A DNA stretch of 64,000 nt from Microbacterium esteraromaticum (GCF_017303215.1 NZ_JAEMWU010000001.1:992001-1056000); one strand, 5' to 3'; positions 1 through 8,419 are shown, counted from the first letter of the stretch. Numbers and translations are program-made. Notes: generated from the letters alone by a model not told the origin.

Positions 1-810
1 GATCGGCGAAGTGAGCGTGTCCGACCGAGCACGGGCACGCCCGCGTACCGGCGCATCGCCACTGCGTTGTGGGAGCAGATCCAGTCGGGCGAGCTCGCCC
101 CGGGCGAGCGGCTGCCGAACGAGGCCGACCTCGCGGCGCGCTTCGGCGTGACCCGGCTGACGCTTCGCCAGGCCGTGATCGAACTGCAGCGACTGGGTGC
201 CGTCGAGATCCGACGGGGCGTGGGCACGTTCGTGATGTCACCGCCCGACCTGGTCGAGATCGTCGCGAGCGTTCCGTCACTGCGCCAGGAATCGGATGCC
301 ACCGCTGACGCGCTCGACGAGCACGCGCTGCGCCGATCCGCCCGTCCGGTGCGGATGGTCGACGAGCGCATTCTGCAGGCCGGGGCGGCTACCGGCCCGT
401 TCGCCGATGAAGCCGCCGCGCATCTCGACCTGCCTGTTGAGCGCCTGCACCGCCTGGACACCGTGATGGTGCGCGACGGGCGGCATTGGATCGCCAACAG
501 CTACTGGTTCGATGAGCGATGGGCCGGTGTCGACGAGCTGGTCGACGCCCATGCGCTCGTCGTGCGGGCCTTCGCCGATGGGTTCGGCCTGCAGCTCGGC
601 TACCTGTGGCGGGCGTTCAGTGCGGTCGGGGCCGACTTCGACGACGCCGAGACCCTCGGTGTGCCCACGGGCACCGCGCTGCTCGTGCGAGACGGGGTAT
701 CCGCCGATGAGAGCGGACACCCCGTGTTCTACGTCCGTCGCCGCCTTCGGGGCGATGACGCGAAGTTCGTACTGCGTTACGACACCGAATCGGCGCGCGT
801 CGACGGCTGA
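1..810 (+). CDS. GntR-family transcriptional regulator with UTRA ligand domain (5' end outside window)
   Basis: One-component DNA-binding repressor of the GntR/HutC type. The reading frame is open from base 1 and has no start codon before a TTG at 67. That TTG would cut into the first helix of the winged-helix domain (the residues before it, PAYRRIATAL, fit the family), so the true start probably lies upstream of the window. The helix-turn-helix (RFGVTRLTLRQAVIELQRLG) and the wing (GVGTFV) are followed by a UTRA-type effector domain of about 150 residues ending in VFYVRRRL. The 3' end overlaps the convergent phosphoesterase gene by 34 bases. The ligand is unknown. HutC/PhnF-like regulators bind small metabolites, but nothing here identifies one. 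Confidence 0.85.
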   Translation, partial: DRRSERVRPSTGTPAYRRIATALWEQIQSGELAPGERLPNEADLAARFGVTRLTLRQAVIELQRLGAVEIRRGVGTFVMSPPDLVEIVASVPSLRQESDATADALDEHALRRSARPVRMVDERILQAGAATGPFADEAAAHLDLPVERLHRLDTVMVRDGRHWIANSYWFDERWAGVDELVDAHALVVRAFADGFGLQLGYLWRAFSAVGADFDDAETLGVPTGTALLVRDGVSADESGHPVFYVRRRLRGDDAKFVLRYDTESARVDG

Positions 811-1679
811 CCCGCGGCATCGATGATCCGCGCCACGATGTCGGCGGGGAAGCGGAACACCTCGGTGTCATCCGACATCCGCTCGACGAACGGCGCCACC
901 CGCACGCGCTCGCCACGGATGTCGACGACCGCGCCGCCGAAGCCGTCGATCGCGGACTCCTCGCGCGGGTCGTCGAAGGAGCGCGCGATGTTGGCGACCC
1001 CCGGAGCGACGACGACCGGGACCCCGGCGACGGTTTCGACCAGCGGCAGGTGGTAGTGCCCACTGAGCACCACGCGCACGTCTGAGCCGCGCATTACGTC
1101 GAGCAGCGCGTGGGTGTCGTCCGCATCGAGCGCGAGCGCCTGCAGCAGCTCGGTCTGCGCGTCGATCGGCGGGTGATGGATCACGAGCACCGTGCCGTTC
1201 GGTGCGGGGGTGGCCAGCTGGGAGCGCAGAAACTCGAGCTGCTCGGGTTCGATCGATCCGTATCCCCGCTGCGGGATCGAGCTGTCGAGAACGATCGTGC
1301 GCCAGCCGTCGACGGTGGCGGTGGATGCTACGGGGCGGGCCTCGTCGGTACCCGCCATCACCTGTTCGCGGGCATCCGGCTGGCCCCCACCGAGTACCTC
1401 GCGGAACGTCTCGCGGCGGTCGTGGTTGCCCATCGCATAGACGACGCGTGCACCGCGCTCACGAGCCCAGGTGCCCAGCGTCTCGCGCAGCCACCGGTAC
1501 GACTCGGCGGTGCCGTCTTCGCTGACATCCCCCGAGCAGACCACCAGGTCGAAGCGCAGGTGGCCGACATGCCCGAGCGCCCGCGTCAGATGCTCGCGCG
1601 TGTCGACACGGTCGTAGTGGCGGCTGTCATCGCCGAAGAGATGGGTGTCGGTGAGATGCAGGATGCGCAGAGACGTCAT
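777..1679 (-). CDS. metallophosphoesterase, CpdA/Rv0805-like cyclic nucleotide phosphodiesterase
   Basis: Calcineurin-like binuclear metal phosphodiesterase of 300 residues. The metal-ligand motifs are in family order: D11-x-H13 (LTDTHL), GD at 50-51 (CSGDVSEDG), GNHD at 84-87, HH at 168-169 and GHYH at 207-210. This pattern matches class III cyclic-nucleotide phosphodiesterases (CpdA, mycobacterial Rv0805), which hydrolyse cAMP and other phosphodiesters in the cytosol. Substrate cannot be read from sequence. The start is the ATG at 1679. The gene follows the siderophore reductase on the same strand but a terminator-like hairpin separates them, and its 3' end overlaps the convergent GntR gene. 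Glycerophosphodiesterase-like activity is possible. Confidence 0.8.
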   Translation of the reverse strand: MTSLRILHLTDTHLFGDDSRHYDRVDTREHLTRALGHVGHLRFDLVVCSGDVSEDGTAESYRWLRETLGTWARERGARVVYAMGNHDRRETFREVLGGGQPDAREQVMAGTDEARPVASTATVDGWRTIVLDSSIPQRGYGSIEPEQLEFLRSQLATPAPNGTVLVIHHPPIDAQTELLQALALDADDTHALLDVMRGSDVRVVLSGHYHLPLVETVAGVPVVVAPGVANIARSFDDPREESAIDGFGGAVVDIRGERVRVAPFVERMSDDTEVFRFPADIVARIIDAAGQPSTRADSVS

Positions 1680-1695
1680 GCCAGCAGCAATACCA

Positions 1696-1727
1696 GCCCG
1701 AGGTGAACGTCTGTGCGCACCTCGGGC
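1696..1727 (-). terminator. terminator-like hairpin after siderophore reductase gene
   Basis: Perfect 10-bp stem (1696-1705 with 1718-1727, GCCCGAGGTG and its complement) around a 12-base loop, in the 63-base gap between two minus-strand genes. There is no clear T-run, which is common in high-GC actinobacteria. Confidence 0.6.
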
Positions 1728-1742
1728 CGGCGTATGCCCGGA

Positions 1743-2510
1743 TCAGTGCGGCGCGTGGTACTCGTCCTCGCCGCGCTTCCAGTAGCCCTTCACGACGGCC
1801 TTGGATGTGTCGACGCCCCAGCGTTCGAGCAGCGCACGGCCGGGCTTGACGATGGACTGCTCTGCAGCGATGAAGCAGAACGGGTCATCGCCGACAGCAT
1901 CCGCCGGTCCCAGACCGTCGAGGAAGGCGATCAGCGCCGAACCCGCCGATGCCTCGCCGCGGTGCAGCCACTCGACCGTCACGGGTGCGTCGATCTCGAC
2001 TTCGTCGGCGGCCGAGACGACCTCGATGACGATGCGCGCGGGGGTGTCTGCGGGGATCATCGCGGCGAAACGACGGATCGCAGGGATCGCGGTCTCGTCA
2101 CCCACCAGCAGCCACGACCCCGGCGTGCCGGTGATGACCGCCGAACCGCGCGGACCGCCGACGCCGACGAACGATCCCAGCGGTGCCGAGGCGGCCCAGG
2201 GGGCCGCGACGCCCGCATCGCCATGGATCGCGAACTCGACGTCCAGCCAGCCGTCGCCCCACGCGAGCGGCGTGTACTCGCGGCTGGGCGCCGCACGCAT
2301 CTCCTCGACCGAGGCGGTCGGGGCGGAGGCGAAGAACAGGCGCATGTGATCGTCGGCGCCGGGCGAGTCGAAGCCCGCCAGGTCCTGACCAGTCAGCCGT
2401 ACTCGCACATAGTTCGGCGCCAGCCATTCCCGGCTCTCGAGGGTCACAGAGCGGAAGCGCAGGTCGAGTCCCTGGCGTTCGATCGAGAACGCGGATTTCA
2501 CATCGGTCAT
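1743..2510 (-). CDS. siderophore-interacting protein (ferric-siderophore reductase, ViuB/SIP family)
   Basis: Flavin-dependent reductase that frees iron from imported ferric siderophores in the cytosol by reducing Fe(III) with NAD(P)H. The 255 residues have the SIP layout: an N-terminal FAD-binding barrel with the flavin-site pattern YVRVRLTG and the DHMRLFF stretch, then a C-terminal nucleotide-binding domain (WLLVGDETAIPAIRR, typical of SIP proteins). The ATG at 2508-2510 sits directly beside an iron box, so the gene is expected to be repressed by a DtxR/IdeR-type regulator when iron is plentiful. It diverges from the ferric-siderophore ABC importer, and the two sets very likely act together in uptake and iron release. 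Confidence 0.9.
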   Translation of the reverse strand: MTDVKSAFSIERQGLDLRFRSVTLESREWLAPNYVRVRLTGQDLAGFDSPGADDHMRLFFASAPTASVEEMRAAPSREYTPLAWGDGWLDVEFAIHGDAGVAAPWAASAPLGSFVGVGGPRGSAVITGTPGSWLLVGDETAIPAIRRFAAMIPADTPARIVIEVVSAADEVEIDAPVTVEWLHRGEASAGSALIAFLDGLGPADAVGDDPFCFIAAEQSIVKPGRALLERWGVDTSKAVVKGYWKRGEDEYHAPH

Positions 2511-2528
2511 AAAGTAAGGCTAACCTAA
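2510..2528. promoter_or_regulatory. DtxR/IdeR-type iron box 1
   Basis: Matches the 19-bp consensus TTAGGTTAGSCTAACCTAA at 16 of 19 positions, with a perfect right half (GGCTAACCTAA). It abuts the start codon of the siderophore reductase. A Fe(II)-loaded DtxR/IdeR protein would be expected to block its transcription. Confidence 0.8.
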
Positions 2529-2538
2529 TCACGTCAGG

Positions 2539-2557
2539 CAAGGTTGTCCTAACCTCA
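2539..2557. promoter_or_regulatory. DtxR/IdeR-type iron box 2
   Basis: Second match to the iron-box consensus (14 of 19, counting the degenerate position; core AGGTTGTCCTAACCT), 29 bp downstream of the first and 72 bp before the importer's lipoprotein gene. Together the boxes could control both divergent units. Confidence 0.7.
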
Positions 2558-2628
2558 CTTCGCGGCGCAGGTTCGCAGTATCCCTGCAGAGCACCGCCGC
2601 ATCGCCCCCGCAGAACAGGAGTCCCTCC

Positions 2629-3621
2629 ATGTCCGTGTCCAGAATCACCACGACCGCCGCGCTCGGCGCGGTCGCCCTTCTCGCACTGACCGGCTGCAGC
2701 ACCGTCGGCGCAGCCGAGGAAGGCGACGCGAAAGCACCGGCAGCCGCCGAGGGGCAGCAGTTCCCGGTGACCGTCACCGACATGGCCGGCAACGAGGTCA
2801 CTATCGAGAGCGCCGACAGCGTCATCGTCACCGACAACCGCCTGTTCCGCCTCGTCGCCGACTGGGGCATTGAGCTCTCCGCAGCCCCGCGCGCCCTGAT
2901 GAGCAGCGAGAACCCGCTCGCCACCGACGAGGGCATCGTCGACCTCGGCACGCACGCCGAGCCCGACTTCGAGAAGGTCGTCGAGGTCGACCCCGACCTG
3001 ATCGTCAACGGCTACCGCTACAGCGGCCACGCCGAAGACATGCAGAAGGCCGCGCCCGACGCCGCCTTCGTCGACATGACCAACGAAGAGCTGAGCGTCG
3101 ACGAGTACCTCGTCGAGAGCGTCACCCTGCTCGGCGAGATCTTCGGCAAGCAGGACGAGGCCAAGGACCTGATCGACGACTTCCACGCGGCGGTCGACGA
3201 GGCACAGCAGGCCTACGACCCCGAGGTCACCGTGATGGGCCTGGTCACCAGCGCCAACGAGATCCGCTACTCCAACCCGCTCGACGGCCGCGGTTCGAGC
3301 ATCTTCTTCAGCCTCGTCGGCCTGACCCCCGCGCTCGAATCCGAGGGCTCGAGCAACGACAAGGGTGATGACATCTCGATCGAAGCGATCGCCGAGTCGA
3401 ACCCCGAGTTCCTGCTCGTGCTCGACCGTGAGGCGGCGTTCTCCGACAGCGAGTCCACCCCGGCGCTCGAACTGATCACCTCGTCGACCGCGCTGGCACC
3501 CGTGCCCGCCATCGAGAACGAGGCCATCTACGTCATGCCCGCCGACTTCTACCTCACCGAAGACATCGTCACCTACACCACCGTTCTCAACGACCTCGCG
3601 AAGGAGTTCGCGGCTCTGTGA
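2629..3621 (+). CDS. ferric-siderophore ABC transporter substrate-binding lipoprotein
   Basis: Extracellular binding protein of an iron-siderophore importer, 330 residues. It has a lipoprotein signal with lipobox LTGC near residue 23, so it is tethered to the outer face of the membrane. The mature part begins with the FatB/CeuA-like pattern VTVTDMAGNEVTIES and is a class III (TroA-like) binding fold. It is preceded by a good ribosome-binding site (AGGAGT). The stop overlaps the next gene's start (GTGA), so translation is probably coupled. FatB/CeuA relatives bind catecholate or mixed siderophores; the ligand here is not determined. Confidence 0.9.
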   Translation: MSVSRITTTAALGAVALLALTGCSTVGAAEEGDAKAPAAAEGQQFPVTVTDMAGNEVTIESADSVIVTDNRLFRLVADWGIELSAAPRALMSSENPLATDEGIVDLGTHAEPDFEKVVEVDPDLIVNGYRYSGHAEDMQKAAPDAAFVDMTNEELSVDEYLVESVTLLGEIFGKQDEAKDLIDDFHAAVDEAQQAYDPEVTVMGLVTSANEIRYSNPLDGRGSSIFFSLVGLTPALESEGSSNDKGDDISIEAIAESNPEFLLVLDREAAFSDSESTPALELITSSTALAPVPAIENEAIYVMPADFYLTEDIVTYTTVLNDLAKEFAAL

Positions 3622-4667
3622 GCACGGGTACCACACCGCTGCCGGCGGGTCAGCGCGTCACGCACGTCGACGCGCTGGCCCGCCGCGCCGCGGTGTCGCC
3701 ACCGGCGTCGCGCCTGCGGCGCAGCCTGCCGGTCATCATCGCCCTCATCCTCACTGCCGGACTGCTCACACTGTCGGTCTTCACCGGCGTCGCCGACATC
3801 ACCGACACCGAGGGCCGCGGTCACGAATTCACCTGGATCACCCGCATTCCGCGCACCATCGCCCTGGTGCTCGCCGGCGCCAGCATGGCAATGGCCGGGC
3901 TGATCATGCAGTTGATGACCCAGAACCGCTTCGTCGAACCGACCACGGTCGGCACCACCGAGTGGGCGGGTCTCGGCCTGTTGCTGACCTACATCATCAT
4001 TCCGATGCCCTCGCTCATGATGCGCATGACAGTCGCCATCGTGTTCGCCTTCATCGGCACCCTGATCTTCTTCCTGTTCCTGCGCCGCGTCACGCTCAAG
4101 TCATCGCTGATCGTGCCGATCATCGGCATCATGTTCGGCGCCGTGATCAGCGCGATCTCGACGTTCATCGCGCTGGAGTACGACCTGCTGCAGACGCTCG
4201 GCACGTGGTTCGCGGGCCGCTTCACCGGAATCGAGGTCGGGCGCTACGAACCCCTCTGGATCGTCGCGATCGTCGCCATCATCGTCGTCTTCGTCGCCGA
4301 CCGGTTCACCGTCGCAGGGCTCGGCAAAGAAGTCGCCACGAACGCCGGACTGAACTACGAACGCGTCGTGCTGCTGGGCACCGGACTCGTCGCCGTCGTC
4401 ACCGGCGTCGTCACCGTCGTGATCGGCGCACTGCCGTTCCTCGGCCTGATCGTGCCGAACCTCGTCTCGATGATCCGCGGCGACAACCTGCGCAGCAACA
4501 TCTTCTGGGTGTTCCTGGCGGGCATCTGGGTCGTGACCGTCTGCGACATCATCGGCCGTGTGATCATCATGCCGTTCGAGGTGCCCGTGTCACTGGTGCT
4601 CGGCGCCGTCGGCTCCGTCGTCTTCATCTTCCTGCTGCTGCGTACGAGGAGGACCCTTGTCCGCTGA
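3618..4667 (+). CDS. iron-siderophore ABC transporter permease 1 (FecCD family)
   Basis: Membrane subunit of the importer, 349 residues with about nine hydrophobic segments. It is a FecCD/BtuC-type permease closest in pattern to FatD/CeuB. It starts at a GTG that overlaps the lipoprotein stop by four bases. The conserved sequences RIPRTIALVLAGASMAMAG near residues 76-94 and GALPFLGLIVPNLV near 273-286 are family hallmarks: the first is the RxPR region, the second the loop that contacts the ATPase. It should form a heterodimer with the permease encoded immediately downstream. Confidence 0.9.
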   Translation: MSTGTTPLPAGQRVTHVDALARRAAVSPPASRLRRSLPVIIALILTAGLLTLSVFTGVADITDTEGRGHEFTWITRIPRTIALVLAGASMAMAGLIMQLMTQNRFVEPTTVGTTEWAGLGLLLTYIIIPMPSLMMRMTVAIVFAFIGTLIFFLFLRRVTLKSSLIVPIIGIMFGAVISAISTFIALEYDLLQTLGTWFAGRFTGIEVGRYEPLWIVAIVAIIVVFVADRFTVAGLGKEVATNAGLNYERVVLLGTGLVAVVTGVVTVVIGALPFLGLIVPNLVSMIRGDNLRSNIFWVFLAGIWVVTVCDIIGRVIIMPFEVPVSLVLGAVGSVVFIFLLLRTRRTLVR

Positions 4668-5751
4668 CACGGCACCCGCTGACACCGCCTCCGCTGACAC
4701 CGCCTCCGCAGAGTCACCGGCATCCGCTCGTCTCGCACCCGCGTCGGGCGACCGACGCGGCAGCGCGTACGCCGACGATCGTCACCGCCGGCGCTACCGT
4801 CTGACACTCGGCGGTCTCATCGTCCTCGCCGTCGCGATCGCCGTGCTCATGCTGACGTGGGACAACCAGCATCCGCTCTTCAGCGAGAAGTGGTGGCGCA
4901 TCTCGAACATGCGCTCCGAATCGCTCATCGTGATCGCCCTCGTAACGCTGTGCCACTCGTTCGCGACCGTGGCATTCCAGACCGCCACCAACAACCGCCT
5001 GATCACCCCATCGATCATGGGCTTCGAGTCGCTGTACATCCTCATCCAGACCGCCGCGGTGTTCTTCTTCGGCATGAGCGGTCTGGATCAGATCGACGGA
5101 TTCGTGCAGTTCCTGCTGCAGACCGCGATGATGATCGCCTTCGCTGTGCTGCTCTACTCGTGGCTGTTCTCGGGCAGGCTCGGCAACCTGCATGTGATGC
5201 TGCTCGTCGGCATCATCATCGGCACCGGACTTGGAACACTCTCGACGTTCCTGCAGCGGATGCTCGATCCCAACGAGTTCGACGTGCTGCGCGCCCGGAT
5301 GTTCGGCAACGTCGGCAACGCCAACACCGACTACCTGTGGTTCGTGATCCCGGTGTGCCTGGTGACGGGCGCCTCGATCTGGCTGATGGCGCGCCGCCTG
5401 AACGTCGTCGCGCTGGGCAGCGAGATCAGCACGAACCTCGGCATGAACCACCGGCGGCAGGTGATGCTCACTCTCACCCTGGTGACGGTGCTGATGGCGA
5501 TGAGCACCGCGCTGGTGGGGCCGATGACGTTCCTCGGCTTCCTGGTCGCAACCCTCGCCTACTCGATCACCGACACCCACGACCACCGGCGCATCCTGCC
5601 GGTCGCCTGGCTGCTGGGCTTCGTGGTGCTCGGAGGCGCGTACTTCTTGCTGCGGCATGTGCTGCCCATGGTCGACACCGTCACGATCATCGTCGAGCTC
5701 ATCGGCGGCATCACGTTCCTCATCGTCGTTCTCAGAAGGGGGCGCCTGTGA
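4657..5751 (+). CDS. iron-siderophore ABC transporter permease 2 (FecCD family)
   Basis: Second FecCD-type permease, 364 residues (FatC/CeuC-like), expected to pair with permease 1. The start is a TTG at 4657 with a strong ribosome-binding site (AGGAGG, 4-5 bases upstream), overlapping the previous gene by 11 bases. The first 35 residues form a low-complexity cytosolic tail encoded partly by three 15-bp direct repeats (4663-4707, ADTAP/ADTAS/ADTAS), which may vary in number between strains. The core carries family motifs ATNNRLITPSIMGFESLY and ALVGPMTFLGFLVATLAY. Its stop overlaps the ATPase start by GTGA. Confidence 0.88.
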   Translation: MSADTAPADTASADTASAESPASARLAPASGDRRGSAYADDRHRRRYRLTLGGLIVLAVAIAVLMLTWDNQHPLFSEKWWRISNMRSESLIVIALVTLCHSFATVAFQTATNNRLITPSIMGFESLYILIQTAAVFFFGMSGLDQIDGFVQFLLQTAMMIAFAVLLYSWLFSGRLGNLHVMLLVGIIIGTGLGTLSTFLQRMLDPNEFDVLRARMFGNVGNANTDYLWFVIPVCLVTGASIWLMARRLNVVALGSEISTNLGMNHRRQVMLTLTLVTVLMAMSTALVGPMTFLGFLVATLAYSITDTHDHRRILPVAWLLGFVVLGGAYFLLRHVLPMVDTVTIIVELIGGITFLIVVLRRGRL

Positions 5752-6506
5752 TCCGGCTGTCCAACGTCACCAAGCGCTACAGTGCCGATGTCGAGATCGG
5801 ACCGATCTCGCTCGACCTGCCCGCCGGGGGCATCATCGCCCTGGTGGGGCCGAACGGTGCTGGCAAGTCGACCGTGCTCACGATGATGGGGCGCCTGCTC
5901 GCCCCCGACGGCGGTTCGGTCGAGATCGGCGGCATCGATGTGCACCGCACGCCGTCGAAGAAGGTCGCCAAGACCGTGTCGATCCTGCGTCAGGAGAACC
6001 ACTTCGTCACGCGGCTCACGGTACGGCAGCTGGTCGGCTTCGGCCGCTACCCGTACAGCGGCGGGCGGCTCATCCAGGCCGACGAGGACAAGATCTCTGA
6101 GGCCATCGATTTCTTGGGGCTCACCGACCTCGAACAGCGCTTTCTTGACCAGCTCTCGGGCGGTCAGCGGCAGCGTGCGTATGTGGCGATGGTGCTGGCG
6201 CAGGACACCGATTATCTGCTGCTCGACGAACCGCTGAACAACCTCGACGCCCAGCATTCGGTGCAGATGATGCAGCAATTGCGACGGGCGGCCGATGAGC
6301 TGGGCCGCACGATCGTGATCGTGTTGCACGACATCAACTTCGCCGCGGCCTACAGCGACCACATCGTCGCCATGGAAGAGGGGCGCATCGCCGTGCACGG
6401 CACCCCCGACGAGATCATCCGCGACGACGTCCTCAGCCGGGTGTTCCGCACGCCCGTCACCGTGATCGACGGCCCGAACGGTCGTTTCGCCGCCTATCAC
6501 CGCTGA
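5748..6506 (+). CDS. iron-siderophore ABC transporter ATP-binding protein
   Basis: Energy-coupling subunit of the importer, 252 residues. All ABC motifs are present: Walker A GPNGAGKST (34-42), Q-loop near RQENHF (81-86), signature LSGGQRQR (136-143), Walker B YLLLDEP (156-162, catalytic E161) and H-loop H194. It is FatE/CeuD/FepC-like. The GTG start overlaps the stop of permease 2 and follows AGAAGGGGG. It is the last gene of the iron-box-controlled operon; only 26 bases separate it from the convergent glycosylase gene. Confidence 0.92.
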   Translation: MIRLSNVTKRYSADVEIGPISLDLPAGGIIALVGPNGAGKSTVLTMMGRLLAPDGGSVEIGGIDVHRTPSKKVAKTVSILRQENHFVTRLTVRQLVGFGRYPYSGGRLIQADEDKISEAIDFLGLTDLEQRFLDQLSGGQRQRAYVAMVLAQDTDYLLLDEPLNNLDAQHSVQMMQQLRRAADELGRTIVIVLHDINFAAAYSDHIVAMEEGRIAVHGTPDEIIRDDVLSRVFRTPVTVIDGPNGRFAAYHR

Positions 6507-6532
6507 CCCCGTTGCGGCGCGGCGAGGCCGCG

Positions 6533-7471
6533 TCAACGGCGCCGGTGGTCTTCGGGGGCCAGCCGCGGTCCACGGCGCGACTCTCGGATGCCGGCGGCAT
6601 AGACCAACCGGATGACTCGCTGCCGGTGACCGGCCCAGGGCGAGAGCAGCTCGAGCATGCCCGCATCGTCGGTGCGCGAGCCGGTGAGCGCGAACCCGAT
6701 CTCGTGCGGCAGGTGGGCGTCGCCGAGAGCGACGGCGTCGGGGTCGCCGAGGGCGCGCAACCGTGTCTCGGCCGAGGTCCACTGCCCGATCCCCGGCTGG
6801 CTCGTCAGCACCTGGTCGCGGTCGTCGCCGTCGGATGCCGCGTGCAGTGCCCGCACGATGCTCGGGGCACGCGATGCCGCCCGCACGATCGTGCGGGACT
6901 GCGGGGGCTCCACGCCGGCGCGGTGCCACTGCCAGGACGGGATTCTGCGCCAGCTCTCTGCCGCGGGTGCGGCGAACATCGGGCGGGGCGTCGGCCCTGG
7001 GGTACGTTCGCCGAAGTTCGTGACCAGGTACCGCCAGGCACCGAAGGCCTGCAGGCCCGTCACCTTCTGCTCGAGGATCGCGCAGGCGAGGGCCTCGAAG
7101 ACGAGATCGGTGCGGGGGAGTCGGATGCCTGGGAAGCGCCGCGCGATTGCGGCGAGGCCCGCGTGCGCCGAGACGTCGAAGCCGGTCAGGTCGTCATCGG
7201 CGCCGCACACCTGTGGCATCCGATCGATCGCCTCGTCGGCGCCGGGGCCCCACGCAGCCGCGTGAATGCCCTGGGAGTCCTGCCGCAGGCACAGTGTGGC
7301 GATGCCGCTCCCGGTGCGGAACGCCAGCCACAGCCGTCCGCCGTCGACGAGCATCGTCGGATCGTTCGGCCCGCGCACCAGCATCCCGACCGTCCGCATG
7401 AGGTCTACCGGATGGGCCGGACGGTAGACGGTCTGCGCCACCGGCTGGTGCGGTGCAGCATCCGTCGTCAT
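6533..7471 (-). CDS. DNA-3-methyladenine glycosylase, AlkA-like HhH-GPD family
   Basis: Base-excision repair glycosylase that removes alkylated purines such as 3-methyladenine. The 312 residues contain the helix-hairpin-helix SQPGIGQWTS (224-233) and a downstream catalytic aspartate at 251 in the Gly/Pro-Asp segment (PDAVALGDAHLP). The N-terminal half is an AlkA_N-like domain. A -10 sequence TAGGGT lies 7 bases before the ATG, so the message is probably leaderless. Repeat element A1 lies upstream. It could act on other lesions; sequence alone does not set the substrate range. Confidence 0.82.
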   Translation of the reverse strand: MTTDAAPHQPVAQTVYRPAHPVDLMRTVGMLVRGPNDPTMLVDGGRLWLAFRTGSGIATLCLRQDSQGIHAAAWGPGADEAIDRMPQVCGADDDLTGFDVSAHAGLAAIARRFPGIRLPRTDLVFEALACAILEQKVTGLQAFGAWRYLVTNFGERTPGPTPRPMFAAPAAESWRRIPSWQWHRAGVEPPQSRTIVRAASRAPSIVRALHAASDGDDRDQVLTSQPGIGQWTSAETRLRALGDPDAVALGDAHLPHEIGFALTGSRTDDAGMLELLSPWAGHRQRVIRLVYAAGIRESRRGPRLAPEDHRRR

Positions 7472-7478
7472 GTCGGCA

Positions 7479-7484
7479 ACCCTA
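7479..7484 (-). promoter_or_regulatory. -10 element of leaderless glycosylase promoter
   Basis: TAGGGT on the minus strand with a 7-base gap to the ATG. This is the TANNNT-to-start geometry seen at several other genes in the window. Confidence 0.5.
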
Positions 7485-7551
7485 CGCGCCGGCGCCGACG
7501 CTCTCGTCTTCGGGGTTCTACGTCGCGGCGCCCGTCGTTGCGGCGCCTTTC

Positions 7552-7652
7552 GCCGACACCCCTACCTACCGTCGACACCCCTACCTACCGCCGACACCCC
7601 TAGCTACGGACGCCCACACCTGGGGGTCTCGGCGAGAACTCGGGGTCTCGGC
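7552..7652. repeat. modular palindromic repeat A1 (family A, extra left unit)
   Basis: Units of 11 bp: GCCGACACCCC (7552), GTCGACACCCC (7571) and GCCGACACCCC (7590), then inverted GGGGTCTCGGC at 7623 and 7642. All spacers between neighbouring same-direction units are 8 bp and the centre is 22 bp (7601-7622, containing GGACG). Compared with A2 and A3 it has one additional left unit, and the two left spacers are identical (TACCTACC), as if a 19-bp module had duplicated. It lies between the 3' end of the winged-helix gene and the glycosylase promoter. Confidence 0.9.
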
Positions 7653-7729
7653 GCAGAGAAGTCGCGTGACGAAGCAGTGGACAGCAGCGGCGCGCCACGC
7701 GAGGCGGCAATGAAGAGACGCGAGTCGGG

Positions 7730-8419
7730 TCAGAAACGGTCGGGCGACGGGGTGCCGTGGCCGTACCGGATGGAGACATCGGCGTGGCGGTCGAAGCGGT
7801 ATCCGACGCCGCGCACGGTGCGCACGATGTCCTCGTGACGGCCGAGCTTGGCGCGCAGGCGCCGCACGTGCACGTCGATGGTGCGCTCGCCCGGGGCCTC
7901 TTCATCGGACGACGCCTGCCACAGCGCCGAGACCAGCTCGGTGCGCTCGATCGTGCGTCCCTCGCGCAGCACCAGGTACTGCAGCAGCTCGAACTCCTTG
8001 TAGGTGAACGCCGCAGACTCACCGTCCAGCAGCACACGCTTGCGCGAGATGTCGACGACGACGCCGGCCTCCTGGTCCTTCTCCTCCTCGACGGCGGCCT
8101 TGGCGCGGGCGATCGCACCCGGCTCGTGCAGCGCGAGGCGCACGACGTCGAGGTCGCGGCCACCGGATGCCTGCGGAGCGAGCGCCACGGTCGCGTGGGT
8201 CTCGGCACCGGGAGCGAGCTCGGCGAGGGTGCGACGCAGCGCGTCAACGAGCACGGGCAGGCTCACACCGGCCGAGGCGGCCTTGATCTCGTCGATACCG
8301 ACATAGAGCGCGAAGCCTCGCGGCGAGCGTACGGAGGGGAGGTCAGCTGCGGCGTCGGCGGGGGAGATGACGCGGACGGGAGCGGTGACGGGGCGATCGA
8401 GGAGAGCAGTGGTCGACAT
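7730..8419 (-). CDS. winged-helix transcriptional regulator, OmpR/PhoB DNA-binding type
   Basis: DNA-binding protein of 229 residues with a C-terminal OmpR/PhoB-type winged helix from about residue 120 to 210 (core YKEFELLQYLVLREGRTIER, then RTIDVHVRRLRAKLG and TVRGVGYRF). The N-terminal half has no receiver domain: the phosphoacceptor Asp and the usual Lys/Thr motifs are absent. It is therefore not a standard two-component response regulator. A stretch AIARAKAAVEEEKDQE looks like a charged helix linking the two parts. The start is the ATG at 8417-8419. No kinase is nearby and the target genes are unknown. Confidence 0.82.
   Translation of the reverse strand: MSTTALLDRPVTAPVRVISPADAAADLPSVRSPRGFALYVGIDEIKAASAGVSLPVLVDALRRTLAELAPGAETHATVALAPQASGGRDLDVVRLALHEPGAIARAKAAVEEEKDQEAGVVVDISRKRVLLDGESAAFTYKEFELLQYLVLREGRTIERTELVSALWQASSDEEAPGERTIDVHVRRLRAKLGRHEDIVRTVRGVGYRFDRHADVSIRYGHGTPSPDRF

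Noticed and set aside
11..13. GTG at 11 as a GntR start codon.
   Set aside because: It is not in the GntR frame and leads into a frame without similarity to the family.
67..69. TTG as the start of the GntR gene.
   Set aside because: It would delete part of the first helix of the DNA-binding domain, while the frame stays open with matching residues back to base 1.
2098..3636. A long open frame on the minus strand (over 500 codons) opposite the siderophore-binding protein.
   Set aside because: It is the shadow frame of a high-GC gene: the plus strand has a clear lipoprotein, ribosome-binding site and operon context. Similar shadows at 15283-17079 (minus) and 40010-42775 (plus) were dropped for the same reason.
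7552..7600. Three direct GCCGACACCCC-type units with equal spacers looked like a tiny CRISPR array.
   Set aside because: Spacers are only 8 bp and two are identical, units are inverted on the other side, and no cas gene is present. It fits the family A plan instead.
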